A DNA stretch of 52,227 bases, taken from NCBI GenBank assembly GCA_910579015.1, contig CAJTRO010000025.1:1-52227 (forward strand), written 5' to 3'. Shown here one piece after another: positions 8,675-16,445 of the stretch. Below the pieces are notes generated by a model that was not told where the DNA came from, did no database searches, and saw only the letters and a program-made list of their open reading frames with translations. Every line of letters starts with the position of its first letter. Position 1 is the first letter of the stretch. Source of the DNA: an uncultured Dorea sp. (GTDB lineage Bacteria; Bacillota_A; Clostridia; Lachnospirales; Lachnospiraceae). The translations under genes were made by a program, and so were the position numbers.

Positions 8675-8703
8675 AGTATATCACAATACTTTCATGGTTT
8701 AAA
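8675..8703 (-). promoter_or_regulatory. Promoter of the iorA-iorB-paaK-ACT operon
   Basis: On the minus strand an extended -10 (TGA followed by TATACT, 8675-8680) lies 17 bases from a TTTAAA -35 (8698-8703). Just upstream, 8711-8728 carries one good half-site of a Rex-like motif (TTGTTAA), but the other half is poor. Confidence 0.5.
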
Positions 8704-8777
8704 GCATTAGTTTACAAAATTTTAACAATTCAAAAACCGCAGACTGTAAAGCGCCCTGCCGCCAGGCCTGACAAAAG

Positions 8778-9266
8778 TCAGCTTTCATCCCTGCTGTGAC
8801 ATTTGCAGGAAAATTCCTCTGCCACCACCCGGATGATCTCCACTGCCTGTTCAAGCTTCGGATTCGTGTCAAATTCTGTAAATTCCCTTCCGGTCTGATG
8901 CCTCATGATCACGGCCAGCGCTCTCCTCTTCTCGTCTGGTTCCGTGACAATCTCTGCCCTTCCATTCCCTATCAGGCTCGCATAATAATAACTGTACTGA
9001 CAGGCTGTATTCCCCGCCGCAAGTTCATGCCGGCAGTCCATCTCAATCCCTACCACCGGGGTTTCCCTTAACAGTAAAAGCTTCTTTCCCTCCTTCGCTC
9101 CATGAAAATATAAGACAAGCCTTCCTTCTTCAAAGACGGCTCCAAAATTCATCGGCACGATATAGATACTGCCCTGATCTGAAAATCCAAGCCTGCACAC
9201 CTTACAGGTCTCAAGGATCCCCCGGATCTCATCTGCTGATTTCACTTCACGGTCCTTTCTTCGCAT
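8778..9266 (-). CDS. NimA-like pyridoxamine 5'-phosphate oxidase family protein
   Basis: A flavin-binding split-barrel protein of the type often annotated as 5-nitroimidazole antibiotic resistance protein. About 162 residues: the start MRRKDREV, the strands YIVPMNFGAVFEEGRLVLYF, then GKKLLLLRETPVVGIEMD and YASLIGNGRAEIV are typical. The ATG at 9266 has a strong GAGGAGGG ribosome binding site, whereas the upstream GTG at 9284 has none. The physiological substrate of such proteins is usually unknown, and drug resistance cannot be inferred from the family alone. Monocistronic, with a strong promoter and a leader of about 120 bases that contains an inverted repeat. No convincing terminator follows. 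Confidence 0.8.
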   Translation of the reverse strand: MRRKDREVKSADEIRGILETCKVCRLGFSDQGSIYIVPMNFGAVFEEGRLVLYFHGAKEGKKLLLLRETPVVGIEMDCRHELAAGNTACQYSYYYASLIGNGRAEIVTEPDEKRRALAVIMRHQTGREFTEFDTNPKLEQAVEIIRVVAEEFSCKCHSRDES

Positions 9267-9355
9267 TGTCTCCCTCCTCGCCACGAGTTCTCCTCCTGTA
9301 CAGCCTGCGCCTCTCCTGCCGGCATTCCAAACGTCATCTCCAATATGACAGGTAC

Positions 9356-9374
9356 GCCAAGACCTGATCTTGGC
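9356..9374 (-). repeat. Inverted repeat in the NimA-like gene leader
   Basis: GCCAAGA and TCTTGGC form a perfect 7-bp inverted repeat around CCTGA. It lies between the promoter and start of the NimA-like gene. A second pairing, CAGGT with ACCTG, overlaps it, so two alternative hairpins are possible. It could be an operator or an RNA switch; nothing else supports either. Confidence 0.4.
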
Positions 9375-9394
9375 CGCACAGAGGGATTTGTCTC

Positions 9395-9423
9395 ATTATA
9401 CCATCCTTATCGGCGGCGGACAA
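9395..9423 (-). promoter_or_regulatory. Promoter of the NimA-like gene
   Basis: Minus strand: TTGTCC (9418-9423), a 17-base spacer and a consensus TATAAT (9395-9400). Confidence 0.7.
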
Positions 9424-9533
9424 TTGAAAAAGATGCCAGAACAGCATACGGTCAATCAAGACCCCCAGAATCAAGACACATAATCCTCTGCCCTGAATAT
9501 ATTATACCATTAGGATTTTAAAGGAGGATTATT

Positions 9534-10601
9534 ATGAAAAAGCGTCTGCTTGCAGCAGTTCTGGTCATCGCCCTGGCTGTGACCACCCTGCTCGCCTGTT
9601 CTTCCAAAGATGAGAAGACAGAAACTACTGCGTCATCCGATGAGACGAAGGAGATCACGGATACAAAGGATAAGGAGGTTCTTAAAGAATCTACAAAGGT
9701 CATTCTCAATGAAGTTGCGCACTCTATCTTCTATGCCCCGATGTATGTTGCGATCGAGGAAGGGTATTTTGAGGAAGAAGGGATTGAACTGGAGCTTGTG
9801 ACTGGTTTTGGAGCCGACAAGACAATGACCGCAGTAATATCCGGAAGTGCAGATATCGGCTTCATGGGCTCAGAAGCTTCAATCTATACTTATAACGAGG
9901 GCGCCAATGATTACGTCGTGAACTTCGCCCAGCTGACACAGCGCGCCGGGAACTTCCTGGTGGCGCGGGAAGAGATGCCGGATTTCACCTGGGAAGATAT
10001 CAAGGGCAAGAATGTTCTTGGCGGACGAAAAGGCGGTATGCCGGAGATGGTATTTGAATATATCCTGAGACAAAACGGCATCGATCCGGCAGGCGATGTA
10101 AATATCGATCAGAGCATTGATTTTGGTTCTACCGCGGCTGCTTTTGCTGAAAATCAGGGTGACTTTACAGTTGAGTTCGAACCAGGAGCGACAAATCTTG
10201 AAAAAGAAGGCAAAGGCTATGTTGTTGCCTCTCTTGGAACTGACAGCGGTTACGTTCCATATACCGCTTTCTCCGCGAAACAGAGTTATATCAACGACCA
10301 TCCGGAAGTTATCCAGGGATTCACCAATGCGCTTCAAAAAGGCATGGATTATGTGCAGGAACATACCCCGGAGGAGATTTCCGCCATAATCGCACCGCAG
10401 TTTAAGGAAACTGACCAGGACACGATCACAACAATCGTAACTCGTTACTATGATCAGGACACCTGGAAGGAAAACCTTATATTCGAAGAAGAAAGCTTTG
10501 AACTTCTGCAAGATATCCTGGAAGATGCCAAAGAACTGACCAAGAGGGCTCCGTATCAGGATCTTGTGACAACGGAATTTGCCGAAAAGGCGGCAAAATA
10601 A
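9534..10601 (+). CDS. ABC transporter substrate-binding lipoprotein, NMT1/SsuA type
   Basis: A 355-residue extracytoplasmic solute receptor anchored by a lipid. The signal peptide ends in the lipobox LLAC with Cys22, followed by an acidic Ser/Thr-rich linker. The mature part has the NMT1/SsuA-like features SIFYAPMYVAIEEGYFEEEGI, an ISGSADIGFMGSE pocket segment and FEPGATNLEKEGKGY. Relatives bind sulfonates, nitrate or thiamine precursors; the ligand here is unknown. It has an AAAGGAGG ribosome binding site. No permease or ATPase gene is adjacent, so it is an orphan receptor or works with a transporter encoded elsewhere. A TATTAT-like -10 precedes it, but no clear -35. Confidence 0.88.
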   Translation: MKKRLLAAVLVIALAVTTLLACSSKDEKTETTASSDETKEITDTKDKEVLKESTKVILNEVAHSIFYAPMYVAIEEGYFEEEGIELELVTGFGADKTMTAVISGSADIGFMGSEASIYTYNEGANDYVVNFAQLTQRAGNFLVAREEMPDFTWEDIKGKNVLGGRKGGMPEMVFEYILRQNGIDPAGDVNIDQSIDFGSTAAAFAENQGDFTVEFEPGATNLEKEGKGYVVASLGTDSGYVPYTAFSAKQSYINDHPEVIQGFTNALQKGMDYVQEHTPEEISAIIAPQFKETDQDTITTIVTRYYDQDTWKENLIFEEESFELLQDILEDAKELTKRAPYQDLVTTEFAEKAAK

Positions 10602-10616
10602 TAACACAGACAAAAA

Positions 10617-10649
10617 AGGGGCTGGCGGTCAATACCGTTTCCAGCCCCT
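10617..10649 (+). terminator. Terminator-like hairpin after the lipoprotein gene
   Basis: GGGGCTGG/CCAGCCCC forms an 8-bp outer stem with an inner CGGT/ACCG. It has only a distant T run on the plus strand (about 10680) but is flanked by six A, so on the minus strand it ends in six T; it could work in both directions. Confidence 0.55.
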
Positions 10650-10883
10650 GAATGATATTCAAGGATTCCCCAAGGATTCTTTTTTTATCAAATGCAGAAA
10701 ATATTACTGTTTTACTATTGCATTAATCCTCAATCTATATTACACTACATAAAAATCTGTCTTTTCGTACATTACTTTATACTATATTATGCCAAAAGCG
10801 GTCAGATTGCACAAAGCATAGTACCCGAAGAGACAAATATTACAATGTACCTTAATATCATCCCCGTCTAGAGAGGAGAACAA

Positions 10884-11213
10884 ATGGAACAGAGAGAATT
10901 AATGGAACAGATAAACCGATTAACCACCGACAATCCGGCCAAATTTATCAGGATCAGAGACGCCTTCGATGAGATGTTTGAAGGCCGTAATATCAACAGC
11001 GCCAATGCAATCAGCGACCGTGAGTACGAGAGGCTCCGCTCCAGATTCAGGGACGACGACATCCCGCTTAGTCTGTGTACCAGCAGAGAGACAGTCTATC
11101 AATTATACAAGGCTGTCAACCAGCGCCGTACCAGAGATCGCGGCAGCGCCTACAGTCCGAAGAAATCTTCAAAATCTAAGAAAAAAGGGTTGTTCGGCGG
11201 ATTATTCAGTTAA
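10884..11213 (+). CDS. Small basic protein of unknown function
   Basis: Not recognised. The 109 residues are hydrophilic, with a mostly helical, charged N-terminal part (EQRELMEQINRLTTDNPAKF, DREYERLRSRFRDDD) and a very basic C-terminal tail rich in Ser and Lys that ends in KKKGLFGGLFS. No signal peptide or membrane helix is seen; the basic tail could bind nucleic acid or membrane, which is a guess. A good ribosome binding site (AGGAG, five bases before ATG) and a strong hairpin after the stop support a real gene. It is monocistronic and convergent with the nuclease-like gene at 11274. The 282 bases before it show no convincing promoter. Confidence 0.7.
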   Translation: MEQRELMEQINRLTTDNPAKFIRIRDAFDEMFEGRNINSANAISDREYERLRSRFRDDDIPLSLCTSRETVYQLYKAVNQRRTRDRGSAYSPKKSSKSKKKGLFGGLFS

Positions 11214-11230
11214 TGGGAATCTCTCCAATC

Positions 11231-11265
11231 CCCGCGGCAGGCTGACAAGACAGCCAGGCCGCGGG
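11231..11265. terminator. Hairpin between convergent genes
   Basis: CCCGCGGC and GCCGCGGG (8 bp) enclose GGCTG/CAGCC (5 bp) with only one or two unpaired bases between. No T run is present, so it is a strong hairpin of possible terminator or RNA-protecting function. Confidence 0.5.
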
Positions 11266-11273
11266 ACATATCT

Positions 11274-11876
11274 TCACCAGCTGCCCTGATGCTTTCGTTT
11301 ATAATCCCTGATCAATTCCTCAATCTGCGTATAATCCCGCTCAAATAATTCCTGGCTTATCTGTTCTCTCAAAATATCCTGCGGAACACTGAGAAGAATC
11401 TTCTCAATCACAAACTGCTTGCTTTTCTGCCGGTATTTGGGCATATGATTCAATTCCTGGATATGCGCCAGCTCCGGCCTCCACAGAAGGCTCAGCTTTT
11501 TCTTCGCATCGACCTTCGGATTCTCCCTTGGTTTTCGAAGAACATAAAAGTCCGCCGCCCCGTCCGCCTGTTCTACCGTAATAATCCCCCACCAGTCCGG
11601 CACATGCTCTTCGATATGCATGGCATGACTCGAACCGGCCGCCACATAATTATAGTCAAAATACTGGTTATAATCCTTTACCTGACGCTTAAGTCTTGCA
11701 TAGGTATCCGCGTCGCTTTTTATCTCGATCCCCACAACGGACGATGGAGTAACCATGACGACATCTGCACGGGATCTTCCCATCTGCTTTTCCTCTATAA
11801 TCCTGATCTTACCGTAATACGCTTCCAGAAAATCAAAAAGCGGTTCACGGATGTCCTTATCGTATAACATGTCCAC
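11274..11876 (-). CDS. sce7726 family protein (PD-(D/E)XK nuclease-like)
   Basis: A 200-residue protein resembling the sce7726 family, related to restriction-type nucleases. It opens with DKDIREPLFDFLEAYYG and has a PD-(D/E)XK-like core: an Asp in RADVVMV, then GIEIKSDADTYARLKRQVKD, which supplies the E-x-K pair and the following helix. The substrate is unknown. The probable start is GTG at 11876, with an ATG six bases further in. It begins four bases after the stop of the AAA-ATPase gene, so the two are almost certainly co-expressed. The C-terminal third (FVIEKILLSVPQDILREQIS) is helical. Its role could be DNA processing or defence; there is no direct proof. Confidence 0.7.
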   Translation of the reverse strand: MDMLYDKDIREPLFDFLEAYYGKIRIIEEKQMGRSRADVVMVTPSSVVGIEIKSDADTYARLKRQVKDYNQYFDYNYVAAGSSHAMHIEEHVPDWWGIITVEQADGAADFYVLRKPRENPKVDAKKKLSLLWRPELAHIQELNHMPKYRQKSKQFVIEKILLSVPQDILREQISQELFERDYTQIEELIRDYKRKHQGSW

Positions 11877-11880
11877 TCAT

Positions 11881-13464
11881 TTACACCACCGCTTCTATCA
11901 AAACCTTATTTCCTACCACAATCTCATGAACACCAATCTTCTTTTTTTTATTAAAATTAAAACTGATCATATAACCTTTATCGGTATGATAATCATCCAG
12001 ATATCGAACCAGCTGACGCTCACCCCGCATATTGTACTCATTGCCATGCCAGATCTTCGCTTCAATAATATACTGCTCTCCACAATAATCCACAATCACA
12101 TCAGTACAGCCAAGGCTTCTTGTACGAGATTCTATATAATAATTCCCTGTTCCATTTATGATCGGTCTCAGATAGAGCAAAAAGAACTTTCTTCCGGCCT
12201 CTTCTACAAAAGCTTCTTCACTGTCATGGTATAGATCATCAAAATGTTCTACAAATTTTTCCAGGATTCGTCTCATATTCAGATGTCCGCCCGTAATAAA
12301 CTGATTCTTATCCTCTAAAGAAGCTTTGTAAATCCTCTGCCTCTGAATTTCCGCAGTTGATAAATATCTGTTATACAGTCTCATTTCAAATATACGATTT
12401 GAGACTACGACGTTACCATCCTGCACCCTGACAAATCCAAACATCAAAGCAATATCTACCGCCAGTTCATCCGGATTATACGCGATACTCTTTCCCGTAA
12501 AAAGAAGTGTCTGCAACATATCATCCAGCTCCGGAAAGTCCATCAATTTCCCTGTCAGCGATTCAAACAATGTATTCTTCTCTGACAGAATCATACGGAC
12601 TGCCTCATAGAATCCCTGACGCGTCCATGCTGAATTTTCTGCTAAATCTTCATCCATATATTTACATAGTCTGGACACAAGAAACGGATAGCCGGACGTA
12701 TGATCATAGAGCAGCTGCGCCATCTCTGCCTTGTCCATACCAGTATGATGATCTGCCTCATATTCTTCCAGCATTTCTAAAATGCCGTCCTTCGGCAGAC
12801 TCATGTCAATCTTAAAATCGGCGGCAATATTCCATGGACTGTTTATTATATGCTCATCTTCCGTCCGAAACTTCCGCTTGAGATTTTTCACATCATATAC
12901 TCCTGCTAATATGACGGACTGAAAGGTCGGCTGCGTACTCCGCCTGATATAATATGCCCGAAGCTGTGCCAGAAAATCAAGAAAAACCTGATTATTTTTT
13001 GCACTGTCCACCTCATCTATCATCAGGACAATCCTCTTATCCGACACACAACAGATATCTCCAAGATATTCAAACAGCCTTTTCAGACGAAAATTAGCCC
13101 GTTCTTCATCTACAATCTGGGCCATTCTGCCTGCTGCCTTAATATTTTCGGTCATACAAGCATCTTTATTCCTCCTTAATGCCTGCAAAAAAGATCTGGC
13201 AAAGGAAAGTGCAAATGTATTTTCGTTGTCAAATTCTCCAGCTCCAAACATCTGAAAATCCAGAGAAACAACAGCGTATTCTTTTTGTAAATATTTCTCT
13301 AGTGCCAGCAATGTTGTCGTCTTTCCATATTGTCTTGCCTTATTAATCGTAAAATATTTTCCGGAATCGACTAATTCTTTGATTGCCCTCAGTCGTTCAT
13401 CAATATTCACCATATAATGCTCATCCGGCATACATGCCGCCGACACATTAAATATTCTGGACAT
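11881..13464 (-). CDS. AAA-ATPase-like protein with C-terminal PD-(D/E)XK domain (copy 1)
   Basis: A 527-residue two-domain protein. The N-terminal half is the AAA-ATPase-like family with a degenerate P loop ARQYGKTTTL (family-typical, lacking the first Gly), Walker B IVLMIDEVDS and a later SPWNIAADF block. The C-terminal part carries a PD-(D/E)XK nuclease-like core, TDVIVDYCGEQYIIEAKIW. Such proteins are abundant and multi-copy in Clostridia and Bacteroidota, with no settled function. The ATG at 13464 follows AAAGGGGG by eight bases; the GTG at 13473 abuts that site. It has its own promoter, a nuclease-like partner four bases downstream, and looks more A/T-rich than its neighbours. A clear paralogue lies at 43629-45224. 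Confidence 0.85.
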   Translation of the reverse strand: MSRIFNVSAACMPDEHYMVNIDERLRAIKELVDSGKYFTINKARQYGKTTTLLALEKYLQKEYAVVSLDFQMFGAGEFDNENTFALSFARSFLQALRRNKDACMTENIKAAGRMAQIVDEERANFRLKRLFEYLGDICCVSDKRIVLMIDEVDSAKNNQVFLDFLAQLRAYYIRRSTQPTFQSVILAGVYDVKNLKRKFRTEDEHIINSPWNIAADFKIDMSLPKDGILEMLEEYEADHHTGMDKAEMAQLLYDHTSGYPFLVSRLCKYMDEDLAENSAWTRQGFYEAVRMILSEKNTLFESLTGKLMDFPELDDMLQTLLFTGKSIAYNPDELAVDIALMFGFVRVQDGNVVVSNRIFEMRLYNRYLSTAEIQRQRIYKASLEDKNQFITGGHLNMRRILEKFVEHFDDLYHDSEEAFVEEAGRKFFLLYLRPIINGTGNYYIESRTRSLGCTDVIVDYCGEQYIIEAKIWHGNEYNMRGERQLVRYLDDYHTDKGYMISFNFNKKKKIGVHEIVVGNKVLIEAVV

Positions 13465-13488
13465 ATACCGCACCCCCTTTTACCATTT

Positions 13489-13517
13489 ATTCTATAGGTC
13501 TTTATATAGATATGCAA
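13489..13517 (-). promoter_or_regulatory. Promoter of the ATPase/nuclease pair
   Basis: Minus strand TTGCAT (13512-13517), 17-base spacer, TAGAAT (13489-13494), about 25 bases from the start codon. Confidence 0.6.
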
Positions 13518-13526
13518 CCCCAAATA

Positions 13527-13555
13527 CAAAAAAGGAACCATTGTACCAGTTCCTT
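13527..13555 (-). terminator. Terminator of the hdr-flx-frd-fum operon
   Basis: AAGGAAC/GTTCCTT (7 bp) around a 10-base loop, followed on the minus strand by six T. It lies about 70 bases after the last gene of the operon and separates it from the ATPase gene. Confidence 0.75.
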
Positions 13556-13621
13556 CACTAATACAACAGTCCCTTTTCAAACAACGTGTCTCGTCTGACT
13601 CTTATACCGTCTCAATCCTTC

Positions 13622-14833
13622 TTAACAGAACAATATGATCAGCTGCGAAGCCAGTACCACCGCAATCAGTGCGATCGGATAGGTCGCCGCATATGCGGAC
13701 GCGATATCTTCCGTTCCCGCCATATTGATCAGCGTTCCAAGCGCCGGCGTACTGGTCATGCCTCCGGTCAGTGAACCAAGATTATTAAGCAGAGGCAGCT
13801 TCAGCACATTCTTTGCTATGACAAATCCAATAATCATCGGCAGGATCGTCATGATCGCTCCATAGAGGAAATAGATCGGCTCAAAATATTGCACGAACTT
13901 CGCCCCTCCGGATACTCCTGCCCCGATCAGGAACAGCATCAGTCCCAATTCCCTCAGCATCTTAAGCGTTGAACTCTTCGGCACGATGGATATCTTGCCG
14001 ATATGTCCGTAATGCCCGAACACCAGAGCCGTCAGAAGACATCCTCCGGTAGTAGTCAGTGAGAAGTTCCGGTAACTGATGCTTCCCACCAGGATTCCTA
14101 CGACTGCCGCCAGAGAGAACGCCATGAACCCGAACTCATCCACCTCGGTCAGGATCCGGTTCTTCTTCTTACTGCTTCCGCTTTCCTTCGCGGCAATCTT
14201 TGCCACTTCTTCGTTCATATCAGCCTTCATGATCTTCGGAACAATCTGCACAAACAGAACAACACCGATCACACCAAACAGATATGCGATACCGTATCCC
14301 ACAGATACCAGCGCCTCAAGGTCCGCGCCCACAGCCGCCTTTGATGCGGAGAATGCCGGTGTACTGGTCAATGCCCCTGAGAGGATCCCAACCAGGATGG
14401 CCTTGAACTGATCGTGCTCAAGATCTGTAAAGTTACCGCCGATAAGGATACATAATACACAGGTAACCGCCGCCGCCAGGATGATGATCGCGCCAAGCAG
14501 AACATAGGACTTGAAATTCCGCCTGAGGTTCCCGAAGAAATTCGGTCCGGCAATAAAGCCGACAGAAGTCACAAAGAAAACCAGTCCCATATTCTCCACA
14601 ATCTTCAGCGCATCTGTTGCGAACGTCACTTCTCCCGCCATCAGATTATCCGACAGCTTCGTATATAACAGGCACCCATAGACCAGAGCAACAATAAATA
14701 CTCCGGCAGTTCCAAGGTCAATTCCCTTTACTTCAATCCTGCCGATAGAATATCCCACGGCAGCAATTGCGAAGATTGAGAATGTCAGAAATACTACAGA
14801 CTTAACTGTCAATATCCCTCCAAATAACTCCAT
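13622..14833 (-). CDS. Aspartate:alanine exchanger (AAEx/YidE-YbjL) family transporter
   Basis: A 403-residue polytopic membrane protein with about ten hydrophobic segments. Two repeats carry the family signatures GALTSTPAF and GGMTSTPALG. Related AspT exchanges aspartate for alanine, and relatives carry C4-dicarboxylates such as succinate. Here the central cytoplasmic loop is short and basic (ESGSSKKKNR), without the TrkA-C domains found in AspT. It is the last gene of the operon, 66 bases after fumarase, with a GGGAG ribosome binding site. The context suggests exchange of succinate, fumarate, malate or aspartate; this substrate call is inference. Confidence 0.8.
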   Translation of the reverse strand: MELFGGILTVKSVVFLTFSIFAIAAVGYSIGRIEVKGIDLGTAGVFIVALVYGCLLYTKLSDNLMAGEVTFATDALKIVENMGLVFFVTSVGFIAGPNFFGNLRRNFKSYVLLGAIIILAAAVTCVLCILIGGNFTDLEHDQFKAILVGILSGALTSTPAFSASKAAVGADLEALVSVGYGIAYLFGVIGVVLFVQIVPKIMKADMNEEVAKIAAKESGSSKKKNRILTEVDEFGFMAFSLAAVVGILVGSISYRNFSLTTTGGCLLTALVFGHYGHIGKISIVPKSSTLKMLRELGLMLFLIGAGVSGGAKFVQYFEPIYFLYGAIMTILPMIIGFVIAKNVLKLPLLNNLGSLTGGMTSTPALGTLINMAGTEDIASAYAATYPIALIAVVLASQLIILFC

Positions 14834-14899
14834 GTCATCTGACTCCCTTCTTTAAATAAAGCAGTTCATTCCTCAACCTCTGAGCCATTGCGGTGCTGC

Positions 14900-15460
14900 T
14901 TATTCGTGCTCCTTTAAATATGCTGCTCTTCCGCTCTCATACAGGTTATTTCCCTCGCTGTCGATAATGACAACCAAAGGCATATCCTCTACATACAGCT
15001 TCCTAAGCGCCTCGGCTCCCAGATCTTCGTAAGCGATAAGCTCCGCCTTCTTGATACATTTTGCAAGAAGCGCGCCTGCACCGCCGATGGCTCCGAAGTA
15101 TACTCCAGAGTATTTCTTCATCGCATCAACGACCTCCGGCAAACGTGCGCCCTTACCGATCATACCGCGCGCTCCCACTGACATCATAGTAGGCGCATAG
15201 GCGTCCATACGCCCGCTGGTGGTCGGTCCTGCGGAACCGATGACCTGTCCTGGTTTTGCGGGTGTCGGCCCTACATAATAGATGGTAGCGTCCGCCGGAT
15301 CGAACGGGATCTTCTCACCCTTCTCCAGCGCCTCACACATCCTCTTGTGGCCTGCGTCACGGGATGTATAGATTGTTCCTGTCACAAGTACGCTGTCGCC
15401 TGCGTGCAGTGTCTTCGCAAGCTCTTCTGTCAATGGTAATGTAATCTTCTTTGCTGCCAT
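14900..15460 (-). CDS. Fumarate hydratase class I, beta subunit
   Basis: The small subunit of the two-part [4Fe-4S] hydratase that interconverts malate and fumarate. The 186 residues include LHAGDSVLVTGTIYTSRDAG, GPTPAKPGQVIGSAGPTTSG and KGARLPEVVDAMKKYSGVY, all conserved in the swivelling C-terminal domain of class I fumarases and L-tartrate dehydratase. It begins one base after the alpha-subunit stop with a GGAGGTGAT ribosome binding site. L-tartrate dehydratase is the main alternative; the adjacent fumarate reductase argues for fumarase. Confidence 0.92.
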   Translation of the reverse strand: MAAKKITLPLTEELAKTLHAGDSVLVTGTIYTSRDAGHKRMCEALEKGEKIPFDPADATIYYVGPTPAKPGQVIGSAGPTTSGRMDAYAPTMMSVGARGMIGKGARLPEVVDAMKKYSGVYFGAIGGAGALLAKCIKKAELIAYEDLGAEALRKLYVEDMPLVVIIDSEGNNLYESGRAAYLKEHE

Positions 15461-15461
15461 C

Positions 15462-16304
15462 TTAGATCACCTCCGATTTGTGGCGTGTGACATGGCAGTT
15501 GATATTGACTGCACATGGCATACCTGCAATGTGGGTTGGCAGAGTTTCAATATTTAATCCGATCGCCGTGGTCTTTCCGCCGAAGCCCTGCGGTCCGATG
15601 CCAAGCTTATTGATCTTCTCTAACATCTCTTTCTCAAGATCCGCATAGAATGCATCCGGATTGGAGGAATCAATCGGTCTCATCAGCGCTTTCTTCGCAA
15701 GGAGAGCCGCCTTGTCGAAGGTTCCGCCGATCCCGACGCCCACTACCATCGGAGGACACGGGTTCGGTCCCGCTGTCTCTACCACCTCGAGGATGAAGTC
15801 TTTGATCCCCTGTAACCCATGAGACGGCTTGAACATGCGGATCTGGCTCATGTTCTCGCTTCCGAAGCCCTTAGGACCAACAGTCACCTTGATCTGATCG
15901 CCGGGAACGATCTCTGTGTAGAGCATCGCCGGCGTATTGTCTCCGGTATTGCCGCGGCGCACCGGATCCTTCACAACAGATTTCCGAAGATATCCCTTGT
16001 CGTAACCGCGGCGCACACCCTCGTCTACAGCATCCGTAAGATTGCCTCCGGTCAAGTGTACGTCCTGTCCGATCTCAAGGAATACACACGCCATACCCGT
16101 ATCCTGGCAGATCGGCACGCACTCTCTGTCTGCAATCTCGAAGTTCTCGATGATGTTATCCAGAACACCTTTGGCAATCTCTCCGTCCTCGCACGCGCGG
16201 CAATCCTTGATCGCACACTTCACGTCCTCAGGAAGATGCTCATTCGCTTCGATACAAAGCTTCTCTACGACATCCGTAATCTTGCTTACTTCTATCTCAC
16301 GCAT
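15462..16304 (-). CDS. Fumarate hydratase class I, alpha subunit
   Basis: The iron-sulfur subunit that binds the oxygen-labile [4Fe-4S] cluster coordinating the substrate. The 280 residues carry the three expected cysteines in CQDTGMACVF, GPNPCPPMVVGVGIGG and NCHVTRH. The oxygen sensitivity of this class suits an anaerobe. It has an AAGGAG ribosome binding site and lies 141 bases after the flavoprotein gene; that gap holds an inverted repeat but no clear promoter. It supplies fumarate from malate for the reductase encoded upstream. Confidence 0.93.
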   Translation of the reverse strand: MREIEVSKITDVVEKLCIEANEHLPEDVKCAIKDCRACEDGEIAKGVLDNIIENFEIADRECVPICQDTGMACVFLEIGQDVHLTGGNLTDAVDEGVRRGYDKGYLRKSVVKDPVRRGNTGDNTPAMLYTEIVPGDQIKVTVGPKGFGSENMSQIRMFKPSHGLQGIKDFILEVVETAGPNPCPPMVVGVGIGGTFDKAALLAKKALMRPIDSSNPDAFYADLEKEMLEKINKLGIGPQGFGGKTTAIGLNIETLPTHIAGMPCAVNINCHVTRHKSEVI

Positions 16305-16348
16305 AATCTAATCTCCTTATAAAATTTCATCCATTTCCAATATGCAAA

Positions 16349-16411
16349 CAATTCAGGTTCGCCCTCCCTAAGCAAAAACACTCTGGCAAAGATGAAAGCT
16401 CTCCTGAATTG
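16349..16411 (-). repeat. Long inverted repeat between flavoprotein and fumarase genes
   Basis: CAATTCAGG (16349-16357) and CCTGAATTG (16403-16411) are perfect 9-base inverted arms 45 bases apart, the only notable structure in the operon's largest gap. In RNA they could close a hairpin that divides the message; there is no T run. Confidence 0.45.
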
Positions 16412-16445
16412 CTGCTCTTGCGCAAAATCAACTGCACAAACGAAC

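Noticed and set aside
8711..8728. Rex operator upstream of iorA
   Set aside because: Only one half-site (TTGTTAA) fits; the second half matches about four of seven positions.
14900..16304. L-tartrate dehydratase instead of fumarase
   Set aside because: The families are close, but the neighbouring fumarate reductase and malate-type dehydrogenase make fumarase much more likely.
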